Shown here: in pieces, positions 50,825 to 59,988 of the stretch
Layout: the number at the start of each line of letters is the position of its first letter
Numbering within the stretch: the stretch's first letter is position 1
Notes under the pieces: generated by a model
The model's input: only the letters and a program-made list of their open reading frames with translations
Told to the model about the DNA's origin: nothing
Databases searched by the model: none
Source: Candidatus Omnitrophota bacterium
GTDB taxonomy: Bacteria; Omnitrophota; Omnitrophia; Omnitrophales; Aquincolibacteriaceae
Direction: 5' to 3'
Length of the DNA: 64,000 nt
Assembly (NCBI GenBank): GCA_903820505.1
Contig: CAIJHQ010000037.1
Span: 1-64,000 of the forward strand
Translations under genes and position numbers: made by a program

Positions 50825-51637
50825 ATGAGAAAATTCAAAGTAGGTATTGTCGGTTGCGGGACCATCGGAACGGCGCTCGCCAGGGCGCTTGCCAAAGGGC
50901 TCAGTTCCCGCGCCACGTTGGTCGGAGTATGTGACAAAGTTCCGGAAAAAGCCGAGGCCCTTTTCGCGAAGATCGGCCGCAGGGTGCCGCTTCTTTCGGT
51001 GGAAGAGCTCATCAAGAAATGCGATTACGTGATCGAGGCCGCTCATCCGATCATCGCGCCGAAAGTCGCGCGGCTGGCCCTTCAAAACGACAAGTACGTT
51101 CTGATCATGAGCGTGGGCGGACTTCTCGGGTTCTCATTCCAGAGACTGATCGATAAAACTTCGGGCCGTCTTTATTGTCCGTCGGGCGCCATCGCGGGGA
51201 TCGACGCGCTTTTGGCCGCGCAGGTGGACGGGCTGCGGAGGGTGCGTCTTGTGACGACCAAGCCCCCGCAGGCGCTTCAGGGGGCGCCTTATTTCAAGAC
51301 CCATAAATTCCCGCCCTTCAAGGGCAAAACCGGAAAGGTACTTGTTTTCCGTGGGTCGGCGCTTGAGGCGAGCCGCGCTTTTCCGCAGAACATCAATGTG
51401 GCCGCCATTCTCAGCCTTGCCGGGCTCGGGCCGAGGCGGACGGAAGTCGAGATCTGGGCGACGAGGTCCGCGAAGGTCAACAGCCATGAGGTCTTTATCG
51501 AGGGGGATTTCGGGGAGATCCGCACGAGGACCCAGAATTATCCGTCCCCGCAAAATCCCAAGACCAGTTACCTGGCCATTCTTTCCGCGATCGCGACCCT
51601 CCGCAAGGCGTTCACGACCCTGCGGCTCGGGACCTGA
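50825..51637 (+). CDS. Aspartate dehydrogenase (NadX/AspDH family)
   Basis: The product is 270 residues. The start at 50825 gives [19 protein letters not shown], the dinucleotide-binding start; the longer frame from 50705 overlaps pan[58 protein letters not shown] (catalytic His) and [19 protein letters not shown] match the Thermotoga and archaeal aspartate dehydrogenases. The enzyme interconverts oxaloacetate plus ammonia and aspartate with NAD(P)H. Its place after panD fits aspartate supply for beta-alanine or quinolinate. It lacks neighbouring nadA or nadC here. Confidence 0.88.
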   Translation: MRKFKVGIVGCGTIGTALARALAKGLSSRATLVGVCDKVPEKAEALFAKIGRRVPLLSVEELIKKCDYVIEAAHPIIAPKVARLALQNDKYVLIMSVGGLLGFSFQRLIDKTSGRLYCPSGAIAGIDALLAAQVDGLRRVRLVTTKPPQALQGAPYFKTHKFPPFKGKTGKVLVFRGSALEASRAFPQNINVAAILSLAGLGPRRTEVEIWATRSAKVNSHEVFIEGDFGEIRTRTQNYPSPQNPKTSYLAILSAIATLRKAFTTLRLGT

Positions 51638-51649
51638 TGGAAGAGCGTC

Positions 51650-54439
51650 ATGCAGGAATACCTTGAGGTCCGCGGCGCTCGCGAACACAACCTCAAGAAC
51701 CTTTCGCTAAAGATCCCGCGCAACAAACTCGTCGTTATCACCGGCCTTTCCGGGTCCGGGAAATCCTCCCTCGCTTTCGATACGATCTACGCGGAAGGAC
51801 AGCGACGTTATCTCGAGAGTCTTTCCTCGTACGCGAGGCAATTCCTTGAAAAGCTCAAAAAGCCGGAGGTCGATCATCTCTCCGGACTTTCGCCGAGCAT
51901 CGCGATCGAACAACGTTCCACGACCCACAATCCCCGTTCCACGGTCGCGACCGTCACGGAGATCTACGATTTTCTGCGCCTCCTTTTCGCGAAGGTCGGG
52001 GTCGCGCATTGTCCGTCTTGCGCGCGGCCTTTGCGGGGGCAGAAACGGGAAGAGATCTTTGACGATATCCGGGCCCGGTTCGGCGGCCGTGAAATTCGTG
52101 TGCTCGCGCCGCTCGTGCGCGGCCGCAAGGGGGAATTCCAGAAACTTTTTCAGGATTCGCTGAAAAAAGGTTTCGACCGCGCCCGCATCGACGGAGCGAT
52201 CCGGCGGCTCAAGCCGGAGACGAAGCTCCGGAAATCCGTGCGTCACGATATCGAGATCGTGGTGGACGAGCTGACACCCGAGGGCGGTCCCGGCGATACG
52301 CGTTTCAGGGATTCGCTGGCATGCGCGCTGGACCTCAGCAAGGGACACGTCGCGATCCTTGAGAGGGAGGGTGAAGGCCGCGAGAAGGCGCATTTTTTTT
52401 CCACGACCAAAAGCTGTCCCGAATGCCAGATCAGTCTTCCGGACCTCACGCCGAACATGTTCTCGTTCAACAGTCCTTACGGGGCCTGCCCGACCTGCAA
52501 AGGGCTGGGGAAACTTTCCCAGGTTTTTGCCAAGAGCCTGATCACCGCGCCGGAGCGTCCCCTGATGCAGGCCTTGAACAAAAAAGTGTTCTTTTCGTTC
52601 AATAAATATTTTTTCGAAGACCTTTTGCATGACCTGACGGCCAAATACAATTTCGACTGGGACACGCCGTACAGGGACTGGCCGGAGGAGGCGCGGGAAG
52701 TTTTTTTTCTCGGGGACGGGGATATTTCGGGCCTGGTGGAGGAATGGGAGCGGCTTTTTCACGAGACGAATTCCGAGGAGGTCCGCGCCAAGATCCGGAA
52801 ATTTCTGCGCGAAGAAGAATGCAAGGAGTGCGCGGGCAAAAGACTACGCAAAGAAAGCCTCGGGGTATTGATCGCGGACAAAAATATCGCGGAAGTCACC
52901 GCGCTGCCGGTTGAAGAAGCAGTTCCGTTCTTTCAAAAACTGGAATTTCACGACGCGCAGAAGATCATCGCAGAACCCATTCTCAGGGAGGTGCGGGAAC
53001 GCCTGGCCTTTCTCCTCAATATCGGGCTGAGTTATCTTACACTGGACCGGACGGTCGCGACGCTGGCCGGCGGGGAACTTCAGCGGATCCGGCTTGCCGC
53101 CCAGATCGGTCTCGGTTTGACGGGCGTTATGTACGTCCTGGACGAGCCCAGCATCGGATTGCACCCGCGGGACAACGGGAAACTTTTGGACGCTCTTGAA
53201 AAACTCCGCGACCTCAAGAATTCCGTGCTGGTGGTTGAGCACGACGAAGAAACGATCCGGAGGGCGGACCATGTGATCGATCTCGGGCCGGGCGCCGGGA
53301 TCGAGGGAGGTACGATCGTCGCGCAGGGCACGCCCGGAGAGCTGGCGAATTTTCCGGACTCATTGACGGTCCAGTACCTTACGGGGGCCCTTTCGATCGA
53401 AGTCCCCGCGGAGCGCAAGGATTTCCGGAAAGCTCCGAAGCTGACCCTGAAAGGATGCCGCGAGCACAATCTGAAGAACATCGACGTCGCGTTCCCGCTC
53501 GGACTTTTGATCTGCGTGACGGGAGTGTCGGGTTCGGGGAAGAGCACGCTCGTTCATGACACCCTGTACAAGGAACTGCACAACCGCATTTGGAAAACCC
53601 AGTACAAGGTCGGCGTTTTTGATTCTCTGGAAGGCGCCGGGCAGATCGACAAGGTCATCGAGATCGATCAGGCGCCGATCGGCCGGACGCCGCGCTCGAA
53701 CCCGGCGACCTATGCGGACATTTTCGGTTTCATCCGAAAACTTTACGGCGATCTCGAGGTCTCGAAGCTGCGGCGCTATTCGCAGTCCCGTTTCAGTTTT
53801 AATTTAAAGGGCGGACGGTGCGAGAACTGCCGTGGCGCCGGGTCTGAAAAACTCGAGATGAGTTTCATGCCGGACCTTTTCGTGGTCTGCGAAGCATGCC
53901 GCGGCAAACGCTACAATGAGCCGACGCTGGAAGTGCGGTACCGCGGCAAGAATATCGCGGAGGTGCTCGATCTCTCGGTCCGCGAGGCCATCGGGTTTTT
54001 TGAAAAACTTTCCATGATCCGGGAACGGCTCGACGTCCTTGAGGCTGTCGGATTGGGGTATGTGAAGCTGGGACAATCCTCGACCACGCTTTCCGGCGGC
54101 GAGGCGCAACGCATCAAAATCGCGGCCGAGTTGATCAAAAAGGCTACGGGCAAAACACTTTACCTTTTGGATGAGCCGACCACGGGGCTCCATTTCAACG
54201 ATATCCGGCATCTGCTCCACGCCCTTTACGATCTGCGGGCCCAGGGGAATACCGTGATCGTGATCGAACATAATCTGGACGTGATCAAAACGGCGGATTA
54301 TGTCATCGATCTCGGGCCCGAGGGAGGGAAGGACGGAGGTCAGATCGTGGCTTGCGGGTCGCCGGAAGATGTTGCCCGGGAGCCGCGTTCGCACACAGGC
54401 CGGTTTTTGAAGAAACTTCTAAAGATCGATCAAAACTGA
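51650..54439 (+). CDS. uvrA: Excinuclease ABC subunit A
   Basis: The product is 929 residues (usual about 940). It has two ABC ATPase modules: [14 protein letters not shown] (about 31) and [13 protein letters not shown] (about 625), with signatures [16 protein letters not shown] and [18 protein letters not shown]. Zinc modules read CPSCARPL-, CPECQ/CPTC and [28 protein letters not shown]. It finds bulky DNA lesions and loads UvrB. It starts 12 bases after the aspartate dehydrogenase gene. uvrB is not in the window. Confidence 0.97.
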   Translation: MQEYLEVRGAREHNLKNLSLKIPRNKLVVITGLSGSGKSSLAFDTIYAEGQRRYLESLSSYARQFLEKLKKPEVDHLSGLSPSIAIEQRSTTHNPRSTVATVTEIYDFLRLLFAKVGVAHCPSCARPLRGQKREEIFDDIRARFGGREIRVLAPLVRGRKGEFQKLFQDSLKKGFDRARIDGAIRRLKPETKLRKSVRHDIEIVVDELTPEGGPGDTRFRDSLACALDLSKGHVAILEREGEGREKAHFFSTTKSCPECQISLPDLTPNMFSFNSPYGACPTCKGLGKLSQVFAKSLITAPERPLMQALNKKVFFSFNKYFFEDLLHDLTAKYNFDWDTPYRDWPEEAREVFFLGDGDISGLVEEWERLFHETNSEEVRAKIRKFLREEECKECAGKRLRKESLGVLIADKNIAEVTALPVEEAVPFFQKLEFHDAQKIIAEPILREVRERLAFLLNIGLSYLTLDRTVATLAGGELQRIRLAAQIGLGLTGVMYVLDEPSIGLHPRDNGKLLDALEKLRDLKNSVLVVEHDEETIRRADHVIDLGPGAGIEGGTIVAQGTPGELANFPDSLTVQYLTGALSIEVPAERKDFRKAPKLTLKGCREHNLKNIDVAFPLGLLICVTGVSGSGKSTLVHDTLYKELHNRIWKTQYKVGVFDSLEGAGQIDKVIEIDQAPIGRTPRSNPATYADIFGFIRKLYGDLEVSKLRRYSQSRFSFNLKGGRCENCRGAGSEKLEMSFMPDLFVVCEACRGKRYNEPTLEVRYRGKNIAEVLDLSVREAIGFFEKLSMIRERLDVLEAVGLGYVKLGQSSTTLSGGEAQRIKIAAELIKKATGKTLYLLDEPTTGLHFNDIRHLLHALYDLRAQGNTVIVIEHNLDVIKTADYVIDLGPEGGKDGGQIVACGSPEDVAREPRSHTGRFLKKLLKIDQN

Positions 54440-54504
54440 CCCGCTGGGCGAGGGTGCTCCTTCAAAGCAGGCCGAATAAAGTTCTTTTAATCAAAACAAT
54501 TCCT

Positions 54505-54513
54505 TGTTATATT
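54505..54513 (+). promoter_or_regulatory. Extended -10 promoter before DUF2582 gene
   Basis: TGTTATATT lies 45 bases ahead of the ATG at 54559, in an A+T-rich stretch. No clear -35 is visible. The strong ribosome site AAAAGGAG follows at 54546-54553. Confidence 0.45.
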
Positions 54514-54558
54514 ATGCGCACTGTTTTAATAAAAATCCGGTATTAAAAGGAGCCCCCC

Positions 54559-54762
54559 ATGATCATGGAGATCGGAATCGTCGCTGGTGAGATCTGGCAT
54601 TACCTCGACAGCAAACGCAGCGCAACGGTGGAAGAACTTACCAAAGAATTGAGACGGCCGCGCGAACTTGTGCTGATGAGTCTCGGCTGGTTAGGTCGTG
54701 AAGGACATGTGACGTTGGGAACTCCCGAAAGCGGTTTTGTGGCGACATTGAACCGCAAGTAG
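54559..54762 (+). CDS. Winged-helix DUF2582 protein
   Basis: The product is 67 residues with strong AAAAGGAG ahead. GIVAGEIWHYLDSKRSATVEELTKELRRPRELVLMSLGWLGREGHVTL has the winged-helix shape of DUF2582: helices, then a hydrophobic wing. Members are 60-80 residues with unknown role and are probably DNA- or protein-binding. cutA begins 8 bases after its stop. Confidence 0.8.
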   Translation: MIMEIGIVAGEIWHYLDSKRSATVEELTKELRRPRELVLMSLGWLGREGHVTLGTPESGFVATLNRK

Positions 54763-54769
54763 TTCCGCT

Positions 54770-55084
54770 GTGAAGTATTGTTGCGTTCTTTCCACAGCAC
54801 CCTCTCTTAAAAAGGCCCGCGAGCTCGCGGGCCTTTTAGTTTTCAGGAAGCTCGCGGCCTGTGTTTCGATCGTGCCGGGCCTGGAATCGCATTACCGCTG
54901 GAAGGGGAAACGGGAAACCTCGGCCGAATTCCTTCTCATCATCAAAACAAAAACAGCCCTCTACAAAAAACTCGAACAAACCCTTCTACAGCATCACCCT
55001 TATGAAGTCCCCGAGATCATCTGCCTGCCCGTTACCTGCGGCAGCAATGCCTACCTCAAATGGATCGATCAGTCGGTCCGCTGA
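54770..55084 (+). CDS. cutA: CutA family protein
   Basis: The product is 104 residues. The start is GTG at 54770. VLSTAPSLKKARELAGLLVFRKLAACVSIVPGLESHYRWKGK and LLIIKTKTALYKKLEQTLLQHHPYEVPEIICLPV match CutA, a trimeric ferredoxin-like fold linked to divalent-cation tolerance. A perfect 28-base palindrome followed by TTTTAGTTTT lies inside its coding region (54810-54837), encoding part of the KKARELAGLLVF helix. That could terminate transcription coming from the DUF2582 gene unless ribosomes follow closely. Confidence 0.9.
   Translation: MKYCCVLSTAPSLKKARELAGLLVFRKLAACVSIVPGLESHYRWKGKRETSAEFLLIIKTKTALYKKLEQTLLQHHPYEVPEIICLPVTCGSNAYLKWIDQSVR
54810..54837 (+). terminator. Perfect palindrome with terminator features inside cutA
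   Basis: Fourteen bases on each side of a GAGCTC centre are perfectly complementary. The G+C-rich stem (GGCCCGCGAG) is flanked by A4 and T4, and TTTTAGTTTT continues beyond. This is the form of an intrinsic terminator acting in both directions. It sits about 40 bases into cutA coding sequence, which is itself well conserved there. Confidence 0.6.
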
Positions 55085-55157
55085 TCCGTTTTAAGTAACG
55101 GGAGACGTAGTCCTGCTCGCTGTGAGGGACCGATGCGGGATAAAAAGGGAATGCCGT

Positions 55158-55715
55158 CTAGATCTTGGAAGGCGAAACGGCGATAAAAACTTTGGCTGCT
55201 TTTTGTCCTTCATTCACGAACTGATGGGGAATGGAAGCGTCGAAATAGAGGGTTTCCTGGGATTTTAAGGCGACTTCCTGGGTGTCCAGTTTGACTTTCA
55301 CGTTTCCGTCCAGCACCCACACGAATTTTTCCACACCTCGTTCGTTCGTCTCCTTCTCCGTTTTTCCTCCGCCCTGAAGCGTCAGAACCAGCGGGGTGAT
55401 CTTTTTTTTGGAGCTTTCCTGGGTGAGAAGTTCTACGGTCACGTCTTTGGTGTGGTGGGTGACCGCCCGGGTGTCTTTTTGGGACAGGTGGGTTACCTGG
55501 TCGTAACGGGCATCGACTCCTGTATAGAGCTCCGAAAGCCCGATACCGAGCGCCTCTGCGACCTTTTCGTGGCACTCCACGGTTCCGATCATGGTTCCCG
55601 TTTCGATACGGGAGAGGGTGGCCTGGGCGACGCCGGTCTTTTGAGAGATTTCCACCAGAGTCATATTTTTTTCTTTCCTGAGAGCGCGGATCCGTTGTCC
55701 TAGATTCTTCAGCAT
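55158..55715 (-). CDS. XRE-family regulator with C-terminal cupin domain
   Basis: The product is 185 residues from ATG 55715 (TTG at 55733 would add six). LGQRIRALRKEKNMTLVEISQKTGVAQATLSRIETG is a helix-turn-helix of the XRE type. The C-terminal part (about 90-185) is a cupin: VWVLDGNVKVKLDTQEVALKSQETLYFDASIPHQFVN with the His of the second cupin box. Regulators of this build sense a small ligand and control local genes. It is divergent from the ComEA-like gene across an A+T-rich spacer where an operator is likely. Confidence 0.9.
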   Translation of the reverse strand: MLKNLGQRIRALRKEKNMTLVEISQKTGVAQATLSRIETGTMIGTVECHEKVAEALGIGLSELYTGVDARYDQVTHLSQKDTRAVTHHTKDVTVELLTQESSKKKITPLVLTLQGGGKTEKETNERGVEKFVWVLDGNVKVKLDTQEVALKSQETLYFDASIPHQFVNEGQKAAKVFIAVSPSKI

Positions 55716-55733
55716 GGACACTATTTTAGGCAA

Positions 55734-55862
55734 AGGATGTGAAGCGTCAAGAGGAATATGACGGAAATGAATAAATAATAAATGATTTAAATGAAAAATA
55801 ATATTGACGAATAATCATACTTATGTTAGGCTTCTCTCAACTTCAAAAAGGGAGGTGTCAAC
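55734..55862. promoter_or_regulatory. A+T-rich divergent control region
   Basis: This spacer separates the XRE-cupin gene and the ComEA-like gene. TTGACG at 55804-55809 is a good -35; a -10 at 17 bases (TAGGCT) is weak. ATGATT and AATCAT words flank the centre in inverted orientation and may be a regulator site. Confidence is low because A+T-rich DNA yields such words by chance. Confidence 0.35.
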
Positions 55863-56201
55863 ATGCAGTACAGAAACAAGATCAAAAGAGCTTTTGGAGT
55901 GTTCGTGGTGGCGACTTTTCTATTCGGGGGGCTGTCCATGCTCCCGCTGGAAAGGGCGCTTGCCGGGCAACCCAAGGCGACCTTGCAGTTGCAGGAACAA
56001 CCTTCGATGTTGTCGGTCAATATCAACAAGGCCACGGCTGAGGAGCTGGATGCCATCCGGGGGATCGGTCCCGTACTGGCTGATCGGATCATAAAATTCC
56101 GGGAACAGAACGGCGCGTTCAAAAGCGTCGACGATCTGTCGAAGGTCCGCGGAATTAACGGTTCCAAGTTCCAGAAGATCAAAGATCAGGTGACGGTTTA
56201 A
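55863..56201 (+). CDS. ComEA-like helix-hairpin-helix protein
   Basis: The product is 112 residues with a strong AGGGAGGTG site. An N-terminal signal or anchor (VFVVATFLFGGLSMLPLERALAG) is followed by a double helix-hairpin-helix domain: VNINKATAEELDAIRGIGPVLADRIIKFREQNGAFKSVDDLSKVRGING. This is the ComEA arrangement, a periplasmic double-strand DNA-binding protein of DNA uptake. Other proteins with this domain act in nutrient or DNA handling, so competence is probable but not shown. A ComF-like gene is at 34570. Confidence 0.87.
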   Translation: MQYRNKIKRAFGVFVVATFLFGGLSMLPLERALAGQPKATLQLQEQPSMLSVNINKATAEELDAIRGIGPVLADRIIKFREQNGAFKSVDDLSKVRGINGSKFQKIKDQVTV

Positions 56202-56373
56202 AAGCCGGCGCTTGTGATCCGTTCGTCTCGCGGGCGCCGCAGGGCCGGTTGCCGGGTGGGGCTGCCGGACTCCCCAAGGCATGGGGAGGACCCGGCGGCA
56301 CCGCGAGATCGAGCGGCAAACCCTTTCCGTATCTTAGGTTCGGGCTTTTCCGTCGAAAGAGAAAGGAATTGTC

Positions 56374-56688
56374 GTGGAGCTTGAATATAACATTTCGCTG
56401 CCAGCCCAGGGATACCTTCGGTATTTGGGCGAAGCGATCTGCAGGACCTACGGTCTGTTCGAGCCGGAGGTCGAGGCCTTGGATGACACGAGGATCCATG
56501 CCGTGAAGTCCGTCCTGTATGTGGCGATCGAGCGGGCAGGGATGGAGGCCGAAAGGTCGAATTCGGTCCAGCAGATGCTGCGTGAGTTGTTGTTCCTTAT
56601 GAATTCCCGGGCTGATCCTGTGTGGAGCGAGAAACAGGAGGCGCTGCGGATCCTCCGGGAGCTCCAAAACAGGTTTTTTCCGGCATAA
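56374..56688 (+). CDS. Hypothetical helical protein
   Basis: The product is 104 residues from GTG 56374, with AAAGGA ahead. It is mostly helical and soluble (RIHAVKSVLYVAIERAGMEAERSNSVQQMLRELLFLM). No motif is recognised. The 170 bases upstream hold a hairpin CTCCCC/GGGGAG near 56269-56287 without a T-run. The gene precedes the glyQ promoter. Confidence 0.55.
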   Translation: MELEYNISLPAQGYLRYLGEAICRTYGLFEPEVEALDDTRIHAVKSVLYVAIERAGMEAERSNSVQQMLRELLFLMNSRADPVWSEKQEALRILRELQNRFFPA

Positions 56689-56721
56689 GTCAGAACTCCT
56701 TCCCCGGTTACCCGCCTTCGC

Positions 56722-56750
56722 TTGATTCATCCCCCTCTTTTTGTTACAAT
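56722..56750 (+). promoter_or_regulatory. Promoter for glyQ-glyS
   Basis: TTGATT at 56722-56727 and TACAAT at 56745-56750 are spaced by 17 bases, with TG at 56742-56743. The leader to glyQ is about 57 bases, which leaves no room for a T-box riboswitch. Confidence 0.65.
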
Positions 56751-56813
56751 GCCGCACCTCTCGCCCTCCAGGAAAGGGTCATTTAAAACATAAGAATCCC
56801 GGTCGGTCCGAAA

Positions 56814-57722
56814 ATGCCTAAGTTTCTGACATTCCAAGAGTTAATACAAAAGCTGAACGAGTTCTGGAGCAAGCAAGGCTGTCTCGTAATGCAGCCTTAC
56901 GACCTTGAAGTCGGCGCAGGAACTTTCTCACCGAATACCTTTTTAAGGGCGCTCGGTCCGGAGCCCTGGAAGGCGGCGTATGTGGAGCCTTCCCGCCGTC
57001 CGACGGACGGCCGTTACGGCGAAAATCCGCACCGTACCCAGCACTACTACCAATATCAGGTCATCCTAAAACCCTCGCCGGAGAATTCCCAGGAACTCTA
57101 TCTCGACAGCCTGCGCGCGGTCGGGATCGACCCGCTCTCGCACGACATCCGTTTCGTGGAGGACGATTGGGAATCGCCGACGCTCGGGGCGTGGGGCCTC
57201 GGCTGGGAAGTCTGGCTCGACAGCTTGGAAATCACGCAGTTCACCTATTTTCAGCAATGCGGCGGCATTGACCTCGATGTTGTTTCTTGCGAGATCACAT
57301 ACGGCCTGGAACGTATCGCCATGTTCCTCCAGCAGAAGGAATCCTTGTTTGACATCCAATGGAACTCCAAGGTCACTTACGGGGACGTCCACTTGCAGGG
57401 AGAAAGGGAATTCTCGAAATTCAATTTTGAAGGTTCCGATCCCGAGATCTACCGTCGTCATTTCGAGGATTATGAAAAGCAGGCCGGAAGACTTCTGGAG
57501 AACGACATGGTCCTGCCGGCCTACGACTGCTGCTTGAAGACCTCACATATTTTCAATCTGCTGGACGCCCGCGGTGCCGTAAGCGTGAACGAGCGCCCGC
57601 GGTATATTTCCCGTGTCCGCGCGCTGGCGCGCCGTTGCGCGGAGGCTTATCTTGAAAGCCGCAAAGCGCAGAACTTTCCTTTGATCAAATCCGTTTCCCG
57701 GCAAACGGGGAAGAGGACCTGA
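56814..57722 (+). CDS. glyQ: Glycyl-tRNA synthetase alpha subunit
   Basis: The product is 302 residues, the normal length. [47 protein letters not shown] is the diagnostic start. [23 protein letters not shown] and [33 protein letters not shown] carry class II motifs. [10 protein letters not shown] is motif 3. The alpha subunit activates glycine and works with glyS, whose start overlaps its stop (TGATG). Confidence 0.97.
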   Translation: MPKFLTFQELIQKLNEFWSKQGCLVMQPYDLEVGAGTFSPNTFLRALGPEPWKAAYVEPSRRPTDGRYGENPHRTQHYYQYQVILKPSPENSQELYLDSLRAVGIDPLSHDIRFVEDDWESPTLGAWGLGWEVWLDSLEITQFTYFQQCGGIDLDVVSCEITYGLERIAMFLQQKESLFDIQWNSKVTYGDVHLQGEREFSKFNFEGSDPEIYRRHFEDYEKQAGRLLENDMVLPAYDCCLKTSHIFNLLDARGAVSVNERPRYISRVRALARRCAEAYLESRKAQNFPLIKSVSRQTGKRT

Positions 57723-59830
57723 TGCCCAACCTACTCGTTGAAATAGGAATAGAAGAACTTCCCGTCGGGTCGCTGGACATAATTTATGAGCAGCTAGCCG
57801 TTCAGCTGCGGCAGAAACTCGCGGACGAGCGGATCGCTTTCGAAGAGGTCAAAGTCGAAGCGACTCCGCGCCGGATCGCGATCTTCGTGCGGGGGATCGC
57901 GGCCATGCAGCAGGATCGCGTACTCGAGATCGCCGGTCCCTCCAAAGAAAAATGTTACGATGCCGGAGGGAATCCCACACCGGTCCTTCAGGGGTTTCTG
58001 CGCAGCAAACAGGCGGACGCGAAGGACATCGAGATCCGCGAAACGCCCAAAGGCCCGTTCGTCTTCCTGAGAAAAAAAGAAAAAGGCAAGCCGGTCGGAC
58101 AGCTTCTTCCGGAGTTCCTGGGGCGGATCCTTACCTCGCTTCCTTTCCCGAAGTTCATGAGATGGGAAACTACGGGATTCCGTTTCCCCCGGCCGGTCCG
58201 CTGGCTGGTGGTTCTCCTGGACAAAAAGCGTGTGCCCATGGACTTTGCCGGTGTTAAATCCGGGAACCGCAGCTTTGGCCACCGGTTTCTGGCGCCTCAG
58301 ACGTTTGTTATTTCGAAAGCGGAATGGAAGGCTTACGTCGCGTTATTGAAAAAGAAACACGTCATGCTCGATCTCGCGGCGCGCGAAGCCATGATCCGGA
58401 ACAAACTCCGCGGCCAGTTCGCGCAAAAGCGGATCGACGAAGACCTCGTCCACACGAACGCCCATCTTGTCGAAGAACCGTTCTTTTTGAAGGGGACTTT
58501 TTCCCAGGAATATCTCGAACTTCCGGCCGAAGTGCTGGCCAGCTGTATGAAGAAGAATCAGAAGGTCTTTGCCTGTTACGATGGCACGGGGCGGCTGAAG
58601 GACCATTTCATAGCCGTGATGAACGGAAAACGGAACGGTCTCGCGAAGATCCGGAAGGATTACGAGAACGTTCTGGATTCCCGGCTGAAGGATGCCCGAT
58701 ATTTTTATGAATTAGACACGAAAGAACCTCTGGAGAAGAAAAAGGCCGCGTTGGCCCAGCTGGTCTATCTTGGCAAGCTCGGTTCCGTGCTCGACAAGAC
58801 CGAGCGACTTGAAAAAATGGCGCCGGTATTCGCTCATGCGGCGGGCCGCGGGGAACTCGGCCAGGACCTCGCACGCGTCGCGGCACTTTCCAAGATCGAT
58901 CTCGTGACCCATCTTGTTTATGAAATGCCGGACCTTCAAGGGATCGTAGGCCGTGAATACGCTCTCGAGGCCAAGGAGAAGGAGATGGTCGCGTCCGCTA
59001 TCGGTTCTCAATACCTGCCGAAGAATCTCGCGGAAGATCACCGGAAAGCGAAAAATTCCATGGACGTTCTCGGGGCGTTTTTCGGGATCATCGACCGGCT
59101 GGACCTTTTGGTCGGCGCGTTCGGTACCGGGATCGAACCGACCGGAAGCCAGGACCCGTTTGCGCTGCGTCGCGCCGGCGGAAGCCTCGTGAAACTTGTC
59201 CGCGCTTTTTCCATACCTTTTTCTTTGTCTCAGGTGGTTGAAGAGAATATCCGGCTTTATGGGGAACGCCTCACTCGTTCGGTGGACCTAAAAGGAAGGC
59301 TTTTAAAATTCCTGCAAGAGCGGGTTGCCTTTGAGTTGGGCGTCAAAGCGGGAACTTGGCCCGCCGAGATCCTGCAGGCGGTCTGCCGCGCGGGATTCGA
59401 CGATCTCGCGGGAGTTTACAAACGGTTCGATGCTCTTTGCGGATTGTCCGAGAAAGATCCGAAAGTTTTTATCAAGGCCGCCAAGGTGCTCCAGCGGACG
59501 GCTAATATGCTCAAGGGGTACGGGAAAGAGGCCGGGGAGCCTAAGCAGGAACTGCTGGTCGAAGAACAGGAAAAAAAGATCTTCGAATTGATCGACACGA
59601 GAATGACGGAAGTGCTGGAACCCCTGGATCGCGGGGAGTATGAAAAAGCGACGCGTCTTTTTGCGCAGATCTTTTCGGGTCCTTTGCACGAGTTCTTCGA
59701 CAATGTGCTGATCAACGCGGAATTGCCGGAGCTTCGGGAGAACCGGATGGCGCTTGTGGCGAAGATCAGCCGTCTTTATGCCGGGAGGCTTGCGGACCTT
59801 TCGGGGCTATCCAGAATTGACGAGGAGTGA
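57722..59830 (+). CDS. glyS: Glycyl-tRNA synthetase beta subunit
   Basis: The product is 702 residues. LLVEIGIEELPVGSLDIIYEQLAVQLR opens the family. TPRRIAIFVRGIA, RPVRWLVVLLD, VLASCMKKNQKVFAC and GTGIEPTGSQDPFALRRAGGSLVKLV are conserved segments. The C-terminal part carries the anticodon-binding domain. The beta subunit binds tRNA-Gly. It is coupled to glyQ. Confidence 0.96.
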   Translation: MPNLLVEIGIEELPVGSLDIIYEQLAVQLRQKLADERIAFEEVKVEATPRRIAIFVRGIAAMQQDRVLEIAGPSKEKCYDAGGNPTPVLQGFLRSKQADAKDIEIRETPKGPFVFLRKKEKGKPVGQLLPEFLGRILTSLPFPKFMRWETTGFRFPRPVRWLVVLLDKKRVPMDFAGVKSGNRSFGHRFLAPQTFVISKAEWKAYVALLKKKHVMLDLAAREAMIRNKLRGQFAQKRIDEDLVHTNAHLVEEPFFLKGTFSQEYLELPAEVLASCMKKNQKVFACYDGTGRLKDHFIAVMNGKRNGLAKIRKDYENVLDSRLKDARYFYELDTKEPLEKKKAALAQLVYLGKLGSVLDKTERLEKMAPVFAHAAGRGELGQDLARVAALSKIDLVTHLVYEMPDLQGIVGREYALEAKEKEMVASAIGSQYLPKNLAEDHRKAKNSMDVLGAFFGIIDRLDLLVGAFGTGIEPTGSQDPFALRRAGGSLVKLVRAFSIPFSLSQVVEENIRLYGERLTRSVDLKGRLLKFLQERVAFELGVKAGTWPAEILQAVCRAGFDDLAGVYKRFDALCGLSEKDPKVFIKAAKVLQRTANMLKGYGKEAGEPKQELLVEEQEKKIFELIDTRMTEVLEPLDRGEYEKATRLFAQIFSGPLHEFFDNVLINAELPELRENRMALVAKISRLYAGRLADLSGLSRIDEE

Positions 59831-59836
59831 TATAAT
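59828..59836 (+). promoter_or_regulatory. Extended -10 element before ppdK
   Basis: TGATATAAT overlaps the glyS stop codon, 152 bases ahead of the ppdK ATG. TATAAT is perfect and TG is present. No good -35 is visible. It would give a long leader of about 145 bases. Confidence 0.4.
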
Positions 59837-59988
59837 CGCGCTCTTCGTCCCGCACCCACAGCCGGATCTGTCCGCAGCGCCGGTTGAACTGCGTCGCCGG
59901 GTTCGCGTTCCCTTCCGGGTCAACACGAGGTCGGTCCAAGGAATAAATCTTTCATAACATCAAGCAAACAAAGGAGTAAAGGACAACA

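Noticed and set aside
54559-54837. The palindrome in cutA considered as the end of the DUF2582 unit, with cutA starting after it.
   Set aside because: CutA-type residues (VLSTAPSLKKARELAGLLVF) run across the palindrome, so the coding start must lie before it.
56700-56813. T-box riboswitch upstream of glyQ.
   Set aside because: The leader after the assigned promoter is only about 57 bases, too short for a T-box with its specifier and antiterminator.
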